This document shows positions 1 through 10,939 of a DNA stretch of 30,943 nucleotides, piece after piece; within the stretch, counting starts at the first letter, position 1, and the number at the start of each line of letters is the position of its first letter. Position numbers and translations under genes: made by a program. Source of the DNA: Glomus cerebriforme (lineage: Eukaryota; Glomeromycota; Glomeromycetes; Glomerales; Glomeraceae); the NCBI GenBank assembly GCA_003550305.1, contig QKYT01000147.1, positions 87,462 through 118,404 on the forward strand, written 5' to 3'. The notes beneath the pieces were generated by a model. The model did not search any database, was not told the origin of the DNA, and saw only the letters and a list, made by a program, of their open reading frames with translations.

Positions 1-25
1 TTTTTTTTCTTTATTTAATTAAAAA

Positions 26-109
26 GAGATGGGTAATTCTCTTTGTATTAGATTTCACTTTTTTTAGTTTTTTTTTAACAAGGAGATGGGTGATTCTTCT
101 TGTATTAGC
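26..109. repeat. Two-copy direct tandem repeat, 57-bp period
   Basis: A segment reading roughly gagatgggtaattct followed by ttgtattag occurs at about 26-51 and again at about 83-108, with a few substitutions. The two copies are separated by T-rich sequence. No coding potential was seen. Confidence 0.6.
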
Positions 110-220
110 CCTATGAAAAAAGATCATCCAATATTTGTACAATATTTGTTCAAGTCAGTGTGGAAATCATACAATTTTTGCAGTTTTTTGGATAAAAATG
201 GCCATTTTGTAGTGTATTAA

Positions 221-390
221 AAGTGTGCGATTTTTGTACAATTGAAAATAAATTTAAATTTAGGATACAGAAATCGTTCAATTTTTGTACAATAAAATTT
301 TAGGATATAAAAATTGTGCGATTATTAGGATACAGAAAGCGTTCAATTTTAGTACAATTCTAAAGTTAGGATACAATTGTATAGTACAAT
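221..390. repeat. Diverged tandem repeats around TTGTACAATT
   Basis: Short units containing ttaggatacagaaa, gttcaattt and ttgtacaat recur three to four times with substitutions and small indels. The central TTGTACAA is itself palindromic. A weaker match lies near 2520-2535. This is non-coding repeat sequence. Confidence 0.55.
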
Positions 391-2111
391 GGTGATCGAC
401 TGATCGGGTTATGCATTTTTTTAGATAACATTATATTTTAATTGTGAGTTGTGAATGTATTTATTCCTAAAAAATAAAATTTTATATGTGCTGTTTATCC
501 ATTTATTATTCGTGACCAAAAACTATTTGAATTTCTATTGGGTAAATTTGTAAAGGAAATCATAAATTGATTGCGCCAAAATTTTTTAAGCATTTTTTTT
601 TTTTTATTTTCCACAGCTGTAACATAAAATTTTTTTAAGGACACCATCCAACTACTATTATATTCCTGTAATATTTTAGGTTGAGGTTTAAGGAATTGTT
701 ATTTAAAAGAAATTAATTTCTGAACATGAAATGTGAATAAATTTAAGAGATATAAGAATTGGTATACTTCAACTTCACTAACCTTTCTCTGGCTGTATGC
801 AGTTTGTTGTAGGTATGAAGCTCCTAATATTACATTCTTTCCACTTGAAAAATTCTTATTGAGCCTTAATGAAATTAAGGTGAGTTGCGCTTAAATCTTT
901 AGAATAGTTTTAATACAACTCACAGTCAATATTCGTATCGAGTTGTTAGTCATAGGTGGTATCTTGCCCTATTAAGGGTTAAGGATGTAAAATTTAGATA
1001 CCAATTTATTCATGTACCTTGAGTACATCATGCTCATACTATAACTAACACTTGCCAACCACTTTAATCACTACCACAGGTTATTACTTATTACCACTAT
1101 TAAAAGAATCTCTGGTTGTAAGATATTGATTTTAGGTTGTAAGTGTTTTTTTTTTTAAGATGATTTTAGAGTAGATATTAGTACTCTGATGATGTCTAAC
1201 AGGTGGCGAATAGCATAATTGCCTCCTATTAGGGACGCCATAGAGGTGTTAATTTTTTACTTATAATAGATTATTTCTGTTCCAAGCTAAAAGCTTGGGA
1301 TTACCTTAGACTTCATGGTTATTCCTCTCGCTTCAAGGCCATACGTTATACTAATAGAGTTCAACTCAGGCTTATGCCTTTGCCTATATCGTCTCCTTTT
1401 TGAAGAATAGCTGTGATTTCTATCCCATTTATGTTTTCAATAATTTAAAAACATTTTGTGGTCTTTCTATATAACGAATTTTAGCGCTTAAGTGGCGCAA
1501 TATTAGCCAGTTACACATTCGAATTTCGAATTTACCTTACACTACTTAGGAGGGTATTATAATAGTTTACGTTTATTATATGAAATGGAGCTAATTATAC
1601 AAGTAGATTACTTAATTTTAATAATCAGAAAATGATGATTACTATGATAATATTATAAGTATAAGCAATTAAATTTTATTTGGTTTGAAAAAAAAAAATA
1701 TTTTTTTTTTTCAAAAAAGAAACATTTTATTTCATTTGATAGAAGTTCAACAAATTGATATTTCTCAATTTAAAATAGATGGTGGTACTTATCGTATATA
1801 AATAATTACTTTATTTATGCTAATATGAACATATAGTTATTGCTAATTTATAATTTCTTTTAGATCAAAACTAAAAAATTTGTATTTAATTGTTTAAAAA
1901 TTCTTTTCCTTTTAAGCTTAAATTCGCAATGATGGTGCATTTCTTACAATCAAAATCAGCAGATACTTATGAAATTGATCATTCTTGATAGAAATATTTT
2001 TTTTTTTAACTCCAAATCTTCAAAAAAATTTTAGTTTTAAATTTATCACAATTGATTATAATAAATCTTAAATACCTATTAAAAAAATTATCCGAATATT
2101 TCCATATGGGT
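391..2111. other. Gene-free stretch with a more complex block at about 780-1560
   Basis: No open frame or splice-linked exon series was recognised. The flanks are AT-rich with homopolymer runs. The interior from about 780 to 1560 has visibly higher GC and richer sequence composition, for example around 1200-1250 and 1285-1400. It may be a decayed transposable element, but no terminal repeat or protein motif was identified. Confidence 0.4.
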
Positions 2112-2477
2112 CTCACCGGCGGTGTTTCTCACTACTGGTGATTATAATTTTTATAGTTTTTATATTGAAATTATATTTTTGTAAAGGTTAAATTAACTTT
2201 CATGTTTAATCACTTTACTTTGTAAGAAGAAAAGGTTTTCTTATGTTAGAAAGCCGTTGTTCAGATAGTTTTTGAGGAATACATAAAAATTCGATTTTTA
2301 CAAATTTTTTTTTACTTTAAAAAAAAATTTTTAACCATAAATTTTTAAAATTTAGATCCAAGCATATTTATCTAACTATTTAAATTATTTGAAACTTAAA
2401 AATTCTTAGCATCTTAACTCGGGCCGAAATTATGATGTTCGGCCGGAAATTAAGCGGTGTTAATCACCGCCGGTGAG
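2112..2477. repeat. Inverted-repeat-bounded segment, CTCACCGGCGGTG ends
   Basis: CTCACCGGCGGTG at 2112-2124 recurs as its exact reverse complement at 2465-2477, bounding 366 bp of non-coding sequence. The arms are themselves GC-rich in an AT-rich setting. Inside the right end (about 2415-2465) are ggccgaaatt-type motifs. A diverged copy of this right end, in reverse complement, lies at about 27016-27062. A small non-autonomous element is possible; no target-site duplication was identified. Confidence 0.45.
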
Positions 2478-3247
2478 CTTCAACACGATGAAATACTTTT
2501 AATATAAAATGTTAAATTTATCACATTTGTACAATTTTTTGGCGAATTTGGATATACAACAATTTTTAGAGGACTTTATTTCCATAATGGCTATATTTTG
2601 GGTCAAGCAGTTTAACATTTAATTTTTTTTAAAAAAAAATCCTGGTTCTTCTTACTTCTTACCAGTAGTTCTTTTTTAGCTTTTTTTTTTGTCATATATG
2701 GAATATATGGAATGGAATATCATGCATTATATAACATATTAGGTTTTTAATGACGCGAGGCGCAGCATTTGAGGATCCTGGTCCAGAATAAATTTATTAT
2801 AATAGAAATAATTTATTAAATATTTTAATAAATAATTAATTTATTCTGTTGCACAGTTATTTTTTTAAAAATGATCTCTATTTCACAACACAAAAAATTG
2901 ACTGGTTTAATTTTGGCAAAGATTGTTTAATTTCGGGCTAGAATCAATGGGAATTTGGCCAGAATTAAGAAATTATAAAAATCCCGAAATTTTTAAAAAC
3001 GTACGATACTATGTCATAAACATTTTTTTATACAAATACAAATATTTTATATATCAATTAATAAAAATATTTAGAAATTACAAATGATCGATATAAAATA
3101 AGCTATTAAGAAAGGCACTTAAATACTTCTCTTATACATGCAATAACTTCGGCAATAATTTCAGTTTCGATTTCGGTCAGTCATTTCGAAAATGAAATCC
3201 TAGTCGAAATTCGAAAATCAGTCCGAAATTATATATATGCCGAAACT
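2478..3247. other. Gene-free AT-rich stretch
   Basis: No coding exon was recognised. It contains a single half-palindrome of the GGCCAGAATTA family at 2957-2967 and a run of tttcgg-type low-complexity sequence at about 3150-3230. Confidence 0.4.
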
Positions 3248-3703
3248 GTAATTCTGGCCAAATATGGCCGGCCAGAATTATGAATTTAGTGTAACGCACG
3301 TTTAATACGAAATTTGTGTAACGTAGATCATTTCCATAAAGGAATAATTCCTTAAAAAAAGCGGAGCAGAATCACGTGATTTTCGTAAAAATTTTGGCCG
3401 GAATTATGGCATTAAGAAATTATGCATGTGACAAATAACAAGTGATAAATAAGATTTCACCTATCGAAAAAATTTTTTGTCCCTAGAATACTTAGGAAAA
3501 ATCTAAAATGAAGATGTGACGCGGGGGTGACAGATATGCACTATGATCACGTGATTCTGCTCCGCTTTAGACGTCCCCCTTAAAAGGCGATTTTCAAAAA
3601 TTCCTTGTGTGACATTACTTACCCGGTAGCTAAACTTTTATCCGGAATCACGTGACAATAGATATTATAATTCTGGCCGGCACTACAAATTTGGCCAGAA
3701 TTA
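3248..3703. repeat. GGCC-centred palindromic repeats (TAATTCTGGCC...GGCCAGAATTA), two copies
   Basis: Two copies of a short inverted repeat are clear. In the first, TAATTCTGGCC at 3249-3259 pairs with GGCCAGAATTA at 3270-3280. In the second, TAATTCTGGCC at 3668-3678 pairs with GGCCAGAATTA at 3693-3703. A half-unit GGCCGGAATTA lies near 3394-3404. The same family recurs at 15173-15273 and 28577-28673. It is non-coding and could form hairpins. Confidence 0.7.
3358..3568. mobile_element. MITE-like element with 23-bp perfect terminal inverted repeats
   Basis: Positions 3358-3380 are the exact reverse complement of 3546-3568. The arms contain GCGGAGCAGAATCACGTGAT, so each arm holds a CACGTG palindrome. 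The 211-bp interval has no coding potential. Size, terminal repeats and lack of an ORF fit a miniature non-autonomous DNA transposon. No convincing target-site duplication was seen, so a foldback repeat is an alternative. Confidence 0.55.
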
Positions 3704-3955
3704 CCAGTTTCGGCACATACTGTATATAATTTCAGCTGACTTTCGAATTTTTTGATTTCGGCCATAATTTCGGCCACATATATAATCTATTTCGGTCTTC
3801 GGTCTATAAAAAAAGGATTTTTGAATTTCGACAGGAGATTTGAATTTCGATAGGGATTTCGAATTTCGATAGGGTGTTTCGAATTCGGCATTAATTTCGA
3901 AATTATATTTCAGATTTTCGATTTCGGCCATAATTTCGGATAATTTCGGCCACAT
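3704..3955. repeat. Low-complexity TTTCGGCCATAATTTCGG-type array
   Basis: Degenerate iterations of tttcgg, ccataatttcgg and gaatttcgat fill this interval. They create an open frame on the minus strand with a repetitive Ile/Glu/Lys-rich product, which is best explained by the repeat rather than by a gene. Confidence 0.55.
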
Positions 3956-4281
3956 CTATAACTTCTCTTTATTAAAAGTTGAAGAATTTGTTAAAATCAC
4001 CAGTGTTGAAAATTACATAATTTACATGTGAAAGTTTACAATAATTTGTTATCATACGATCAATTATGATGCTTTATTTTCAAATAGACTTTTTTTTGAG
4101 CCTATGTAGTACAAAAATTTTGACTTGCACGATATGATTCGTATTTATTTATAGATACATATTTAAAATGAAAATCTGAAATATTAATGAAAACGGATGT
4201 TAATTTTATCCAATAAGAAATTTTTACGTGATGCTACACGGAATTACGGCGGCTAATAAATAATGCCGATCGAAAATGGCG

Positions 4282-4350
4282 TGATTTGTCCCTTATGTAC
4301 ATAAAAGAAAATAATTTTTTCTTTTCTGTCCTTTTTATCATTACTCGACT
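4282..4350 (+). promoter_or_regulatory. Proximal promoter/5' leader of gene A
   Basis: The 69 bp before the gene A start codon (a gtgatttgtc motif, a TATA-like gtacataaaag and a pyrimidine-rich tract running into the ATG) are conserved at 15396-15458 ahead of duplicate B. Homology between the two loci fades upstream of about 4282. The conservation marks the duplication boundary and the likely minimal promoter. No transcription start can be placed. Confidence 0.4.
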
Positions 4351-7300
4351 ATGTCTAACAATATCAAAAAGCAAGATGACGAAAATACAAATGGGTGGGT
4401 TAATTGGATCGAAGAAGCTACTGATAAAGGGTATATTAAATATTATGAATATAAAGATTTTAATAATGTTCAAGAAATTGGTTCAGGAGGATTTTCAAAA
4501 GTGTTTCGTGCAAATTGGAAAAATTCGGTACAATATTTTGCGTTGAAATCTTTTCATAATCTTAACAATAACACCGGAAGAGAAGTTGTTCGTGAGGTAA
4601 TTATTTCAATATTTCTTATTTATAACATGTACTTTTTATATTTATTTCTTTTTTGTCAATTTAGCTTAAAATTCAAAAAGAAATACATTTCCATGATAAT
4701 ATCATTACCTTCTGTGGAATTACAGAATTTGAGTCAGGTTAGGATTAAAAAGTTATAATTCAAAATTACTTTATCATTCAACAAAAATGTCAATATATAG
4801 TTTTCATTTATTAGAAAACCAAAATGATCAATTGAAAAACTATGGATTAGTAATGGAATATGCCGATAGTGGTACCCTTAAAAACTATTTGAAGAGAAAC
4901 TTTAATAATCTTACTTGGAATGATAAATATAATATGGCATACCAGTTATCTTGTGCCGTGTCATGTTTGCATAATGAAGGAATAGCTCATCGTGATTTGG
5001 TAACTTTTTTTATTTTCACTTAATTAAAATAACTGAAAAATTCATCATATTCATTATTTATACATTTTTAATAGCATTCCGAGAATGTATTGGTTCATAA
5101 AAACACCATTAAGTTGGCAGATTTTGGATTATCAAAGAGAATTGATGTATCATCTGTATCAAGTAATCAATCAAAATTATTTGGAGTTATTCCTTATACT
5201 GATCCAATAAGATTTGATAAACAAAAAAGAAACAAATTAAATGAAAAAAGTGGTGATATTTACAGTATCGGTGTATTATTATGGGAGATATCTAGTGGTC
5301 ATCCTCCCTTTTATAATGAAGAATATGATGTTTCATTGATTGTGAGTATTTCACGAGGTATTAGAGAAGTACCTGTTCCTGATACACCTGAAATTTATGT
5401 AAAAGTTTATACTGGTAAGTAAAATAAATTTATTAAAATTGAATATTTTGTCTTTTTTTAAATTTATATATATTATTTTTAGAATGTTGGAATGGTAATC
5501 CTGATAAACGTCCAACTATATATCAGGTAGTAGAAAGATTAAGAGTAATCTTAACAACAGAAAATTATCAAATATTAAATCCTCAACCATCACAATCATC
5601 ACAACCATCACAATCATCAATATCGACAAATAACAATTCTTTAAATACTGATCAATTAAATAGAAAATTAAATGAAAATAATGAAAATGAGATAACTGAA
5701 ATAGAATTTAGTACAACATCAACTAATGAAGACGATATTTCAAAAGGTACAATAAAATTCATTTATTATTATTTTTTAACAATTTTTATTTTCATATCTA
5801 ATCGTAAATTTCTCTTGATATACAATAACTCCAATAGCTGTTCCATTTACGAAATTTCTTCCCATAATTTCTGAATTTGGAAATATTTATAACGAAGTTG
5901 TCAAAATGACTCAAGCTGCTGAACATAATAAACGAACTTGCGATGTATTATCACAACGAGTTTATGCTGCAGATTTAGCTGTGCTTGATCTTAAGGTTTA
6001 TAAAGATAATCAAGATAATCAAGAATATTTTAATGAAAAAAATTATTCAAGTTTACAAAATTTAGTTACTGTCATAACACGAATTAAAAAATTTGTATCC
6101 GATATTTCTCAAATGGAAACTTTATTAAAATTAGAACATATTCAACCGAAAAATATTGAGAAATCTTTTAAAGAATTATGCGAAGATTTTGATAGTTGTA
6201 TAATTAGTCTAGATTTGTCAAATTTTACCTCTATAGTTAAAAGTAAAATTCATCCTGAAGAAGAGGAAGCATTAGTAAAAACCGATATAGATGATTTAAA
6301 TAACGTAAGTTTAAAAATTAACTTTTCTACGCATAATATAAGTATAATTTCATTATTAATTTATCATAAATAATTTAGTATTTAGCAAATATTGTTGAAG
6401 AAGATGGAAAAATTAATGTGATGAACAATACAATTGAAAAACAAACTAATAATATCAAAAATGAAAATGATAAAATTGGAGAATTTTATCAACCGAGATC
6501 TGGTAAGCTCATGGAGGATTTTTCTTTTTTCTTTCTTTTTTTTTTTTTTGTTAAATTTTTCAATAATTTTTATTATTAAAATGTAAATTTCTTTTGATAT
6601 ACAATAACTCCAATAGTTGTTCCATTCTCAAAATTTCTTCCTATAATTTCTGAAGTTGGAAATACTCTTAACGAAGTCATTGATATAGCACAAGCGGCTG
6701 AGCATAACAGAAGAATTTGTAACTCACTCAAACAGCGAGTTTATGCTGTAAATATAGCAGTATTTGATCTAAAGGTTCATAGAGATAATCAAGAATATTT
6801 TAGTAAAAAAAATTATTTATACTTACAAAATTTAGTTGGCGTAATAATGCGAATTAAAAAATTTATGGCTGATATTTCTCAAATGAAAACTTTATTAAAG
6901 TTAAAGTATATTATTCAACCAAACAATATCGAGAAAACTTTTAAAGAATTATGTAGAAATTTTGATACTTATGTAATCAATATAGGTTTATCGGACTTTA
7001 TTTATATAGTTAAAAGTAATATTCATCCTGAAGAAGAGATTGCATCAGTAGAAACCGATATAGATGATTTAAATAATGTAAGTTAAAAATTAATTTTATA
7101 TCTATAGGGATTTAATTATTAATTTATTAAAATTAATTTAGTATCTAGCAAATATCGTTGAAGAAGGTGGAATTGACGTCAAAGAATTAACTAATGAGTT
7201 TTCTTCAACGGTTTTAAAAGTCAACACTATGTACAATACGATGGAAAAGCTTTTGGACGAAAAATCAAAGAATACAGAAAATGAAAATCAATCAAAAATT

Positions 7301-8893
7301 GATAAAATTTTTGCCAAACATCAATTAAAATTCTCTGATTACGAAAAGACTGATGAGGAAGCACATAAAAATGTGACTAAATGGGTTAATGTTAAAAATA
7401 ACAATGAAGAATTCGCATTCAAGATCATCTCTGAGGCGGATAAAAATAGTGTACAAAATCAGGTTACAATTCTTAGAGAACTTCACAATTGGCAAAATAT
7501 CATAAGATTTTATGGACTTGCTTGTGATGGGAATAAATGGTATTTGGTAACTGAATGGGCTGAATATGGAAATTTACGTGAATTTTATACACAGCGTAAA
7601 GATCAATTTAACCATAGATTAAAATTACGTATATCTCTTGATATTGCTCGTGGATTAACTTTTTTAAGAACCGTAGAGGTAAGTATCATAATTTTTTTTT
7701 TTTGGCTGTTTAATATTTATTTAAGAAAATTGAAATTATTTTAGATTGTTCATCGTGATATTAAAGCTGAGAATATATTGATTACACTCGATGAGACAGC
7801 AAAACTTGCAAATTTTAAATTAAGTCGTTCATTGGTCGCAGCAACATTAAAGCAAGGTCAAAATTTAGAACGAGTTCGTTATTGTGCTCCTGAATTATTG
7901 GAAAGAGCCCCAAATTTCAAATATGGTTATAATTGTGAAGTTTATAGTTTTGGAATTTTACTTTGGGAAATCGCCGAAGAGAAATTTCCTTATGAAGAAT
8001 ATTATGATATTGTAAAAATAACTGAAGTCGTTTGTAATGGATATCGAGAATCATTTTCTGAAAATAGCAAAATGCCAGAAGCATACAAGAATTTAGCACT
8101 TGATGGTATATAAAAAATTTCAATTTTAAATTTAAAATTTTATTATAAAATATTAATTTATCTTCTGTTTTTAGCTGTCAATCATGATCCAGAATTTAGG
8201 CCAAAAATTTCAAAAATGTTTGAAGTTCTTAGCAATTGTTTCGAAAGATCATCGTCAAGTTATAACAGTTTACACAATCAAAATATCACATCACCAAAAC
8301 ATGCATCAAAAATTCGCCAAAATGAATATAACATTCCTTTAAGTGATGAAACATTACCAAATTTCGAATCATTCAAATATATGACACTTGCTGAAGCGCA
8401 AAAACAACATAGAATAATTGATAGAAATAATAGACTCATTGGAGATATAAGGACTGCATATAAATGTTTCGATGAATATGCAAATTCAAATACAACAGTC
8501 CGTAATCAAATTATAGCAAAATATTATAAAGCATATTATATTGCAAGAGGACTTGTTGAAAGCCCCAAGGACAAAGATAAAGTTGTTGCGCAATTATTTA
8601 AAGAAGTTGCTGATGATGAAGCAAATGAATTTCCTGAAGCGAAATTAAGGTATGGAGATTGCTTATATAACGGTAAAGGTGTTGAAAAGAATATACCAGA
8701 AGCACTTAAATATTTTGAACAGGCTGCTGATAATGGATTTAAGGTAGCAATGTATAATGTTGGAAAAATATATTATAATGGCGATGGTGTTGAAAAAAAT
8801 GAGGAAAAGGCTATTAATTATATGAAATTAGCTATTTATCATGAATATGAACCTGCTATCAAATTTTGTAAAGACAAAAATATTCTATTATAA
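4351..8893 (+). CDS. TKL kinase / tandem MLKL-NTD-like helical domains / pseudokinase / Sel1 protein (gene A, 11 exons)
   Basis: Exons: 4351-4596, 4665-4737, 4815-4999, 5075-5414, 5483-5746, 5838-6304, 6379-6502, 6617-7077, 7142-7678, 7745-8105, 8175-8893. All junctions are GT-AG and the phases agree throughout, giving 1258 codons plus stop. Kinase 1 (about 43-305) has the glycine loop GSGGFSKV (44-51), Lys66, Glu82, HRDL (165-168), Asn172 and DFG (184-186), so it looks catalytically competent. A Ser/Gln/Asn-rich linker follows (about 310-365). Two homologous helical segments (about 370-566 and 567-760) share AEHNK/R and RIKKF motifs with the MLKL N-terminal-domain family. Kinase 2 (about 795-1035) keeps Lys814, HRD (902-904) and Asn909 but has no glycine loop, Gln for the alpha-C Glu, and NFK (922-924) for DFG, so it is a probable pseudokinase. 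Sel1-like repeats occupy about 1133-1245. Two adjacent genes split near exon 5/6 remain possible. Confidence 0.78.
5747..7141 (+). repeat. Intragenic tandem duplication: intron 5-exon 6-intron 6 copied as intron 7-exon 8-intron 8
   Basis: Exon 6 (5838-6304) and exon 8 (6617-7077) encode closely similar helical domains, enter in the same phase and end at the same aspartate/asparagine-rich motif. The intron tails before them are nearly identical (a tgatatacaataactccaatag-type 3' end at 5816-5837 and 6595-6616). Exons 7 and 9 both begin with codons for YLANIVEE. The copy therefore includes introns as well as coding sequence, pointing to unequal crossing-over within the gene. Confidence 0.8.
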
Positions 8894-9214
8894 ATTATTA
8901 ATTTTATTTGCACAACTTTCAATTAAATTTTTATTCTTACGATCTGTATTCTTAAAGAAAATGTTTAATTCATTTTGTAAATTATTTCATTTATTTAAAA
9001 TGGAGTTAAAATTTTTTAAATATTTAAATTATTATTAAACACTTAATTATGGTATTGCTATTAAAATGTCACCATAGATGATTGTCGTTCAAAATTCCAC
9101 TCTAATGCTGGTGCGGTGATAATAACGGTTCATACGAATTTTTATTGTCAAGCATTGATGGCTAAATTTAACATGGCACAGAATGTACTACAGGAGCTTA
9201 ATAATTCATTTTCT
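8894..9214 (+). other. 3' flank of gene A, conserved in duplicate B
   Basis: After the stop codon the sequence still aligns with the flank of duplicate B. The gtttaattcattttgta segment near 8960 matches about 20570. The gctaaatttaacatggcac segment at about 9160-9178 matches about 21047-21065. The short open frames here are not coding. The conserved stretch probably holds the 3' UTR; no clear AATAAA signal was seen. Confidence 0.5.
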
Positions 9215-10939
9215 AAATTGCTGATTATAATACACATATTAATGATACAAAAGTCTATTTTTTGCATTTTGGTTATAGAAAAAATTTCAGCTAAATAAAT
9301 ATTTACATGATATAAAAATATAAATACATGACACCACAAAATTATTTCTAATTTTAATCTGAAGACTGTAAACTTTTCCTAATTCATCATTTTTACAGTA
9401 TACACTTTATACTTTATAAGCAAGGCCTGTGTGTAGGATAAAAAGATGAAGTTGGGTATTAGTCTGAATCTTTGAAGAATGATATTGATATTTTAATTCC
9501 TCCAACCTCCCATCCAAACATTACCCAATCTATTACTAATCCTAGCAACCTTTCTCTTCAAACCAAGTTTTTCTGCTGGCAACAGTAAAGAAAGCAAGCT
9601 TAAGGACATTTCCTGAAGTTAAACAAACTTTGAGGAAGAAGTTGAAACCACTGAGTATTCTACTCACTAATATTGATAAATATCCCTATATTTTTACTAT
9701 CATTGATGTTGTTTTTATTTATTATCCAATATTGAGATGGTACCTGAAATCCTTCATCATTTTCTAATTAAATATGATTGATATTTAGACATCTGGAATC
9801 TTTAAATTGATATTATTATAAGGTAAATTATTACTAGGTGTAAGATCATATAATTCTACTGAGTCAAAACGCTAGAAGGCCCTAACTCTAATCTTTGGAT
9901 GAGAGGGTTGACAAGCACTATGGGCAGATACTCTATTGGATGAGGATATATGTAATTTTGGTATCTGCCAAAATGATATATTAAGCTTTACTGAATCCAT
10001 TGATAATCCTGGTCGGTGGTTTAGACATGGATAGTATGCGTGGACATGATTTCAATGCATTATACTTTTTTATGAATATAATCATTGGGGATCGATTATT
10101 TCAGTAAGTCCTTTTTACTCTTATTATTGTTTATTTTTAATTTAGGTAAATACTTTAACATGTAAAATGGTTTTACAAGCTTATCAAGATGTTTTAAAGC
10201 GGCCCATCTATCTAGATACTTCCATCCAAAAAGTTGAAATGTTGAATAGATACACTTGAATCCAATATATCCAGCCATTTCAAACTTTTAAATGGGATCC
10301 ATTCCATGTAATTCTAAATTCAGTAATTTAATACTTCCTTCTTGAATAATGTAATTAAAAATTTTAAATCAATAAGTTACAAATGTTTTTGAAATAAGTT
10401 TATTGTATTTAAATTATAATAGTTTTATTACTTTGATATATATTATCATTTATATAAAAAATATCGAGTTTAGAAATAATATAGTTTATTATTAATGATG
10501 ATCACTTAAAAATGCTCTTTTTAAATATTTAGCACATAGTATTTTAGTGATTAAAATAGAAATCTCTCTAAAACTCTCTTCCGGTCAACAATTGAAATGC
10601 CCTTAATGTATCATTTAAAATTCTGGCAGGATATTTGAGCAGACTTAAATTCAATTGTCATAAAATTATTTGGTCAAAATCAACAATAACCGGTTAACTT
10701 TAAATAATTATTTTAAACTTGAAAATAAAATATACTATTTTATCTTGATTATTGATTTCATTGTTCCTTTTGTTGTAGCCCAAACGTGATTTTGTTCCGA
10801 ACATATGAGTAAAGTTAGGCATGTGATGCATGTGAATAAATGAAAAATCATGTAATAAATCATTGATTATTAATATCGACTCATCATGTTTAATTTATTA
10901 TTGTAAGTTTGTAATATTATTGATTTTGACTCATTTTTA
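9215..10939. other. Intergenic stretch, no gene recognised
   Basis: No exon series or recognisable domain was found on either strand. The stretch 9420-10060 has higher complexity than its surroundings and may be a long-decayed mobile element, but no termini or motifs support a family. The rest is AT-rich spacer. Confidence 0.35.

Noticed and set aside
3701..3955. Open frame of 84 codons on the minus strand
   Set aside because: The product is generated by the tttcgg/ataatttcgg low-complexity array; it has no domain and the repeat explains the frame.
4008..4100. Gene A starting upstream of 4351
   Set aside because: No in-frame splice-linked exon was seen, and the conserved leader shared with duplicate B ends exactly at the 4351 ATG.
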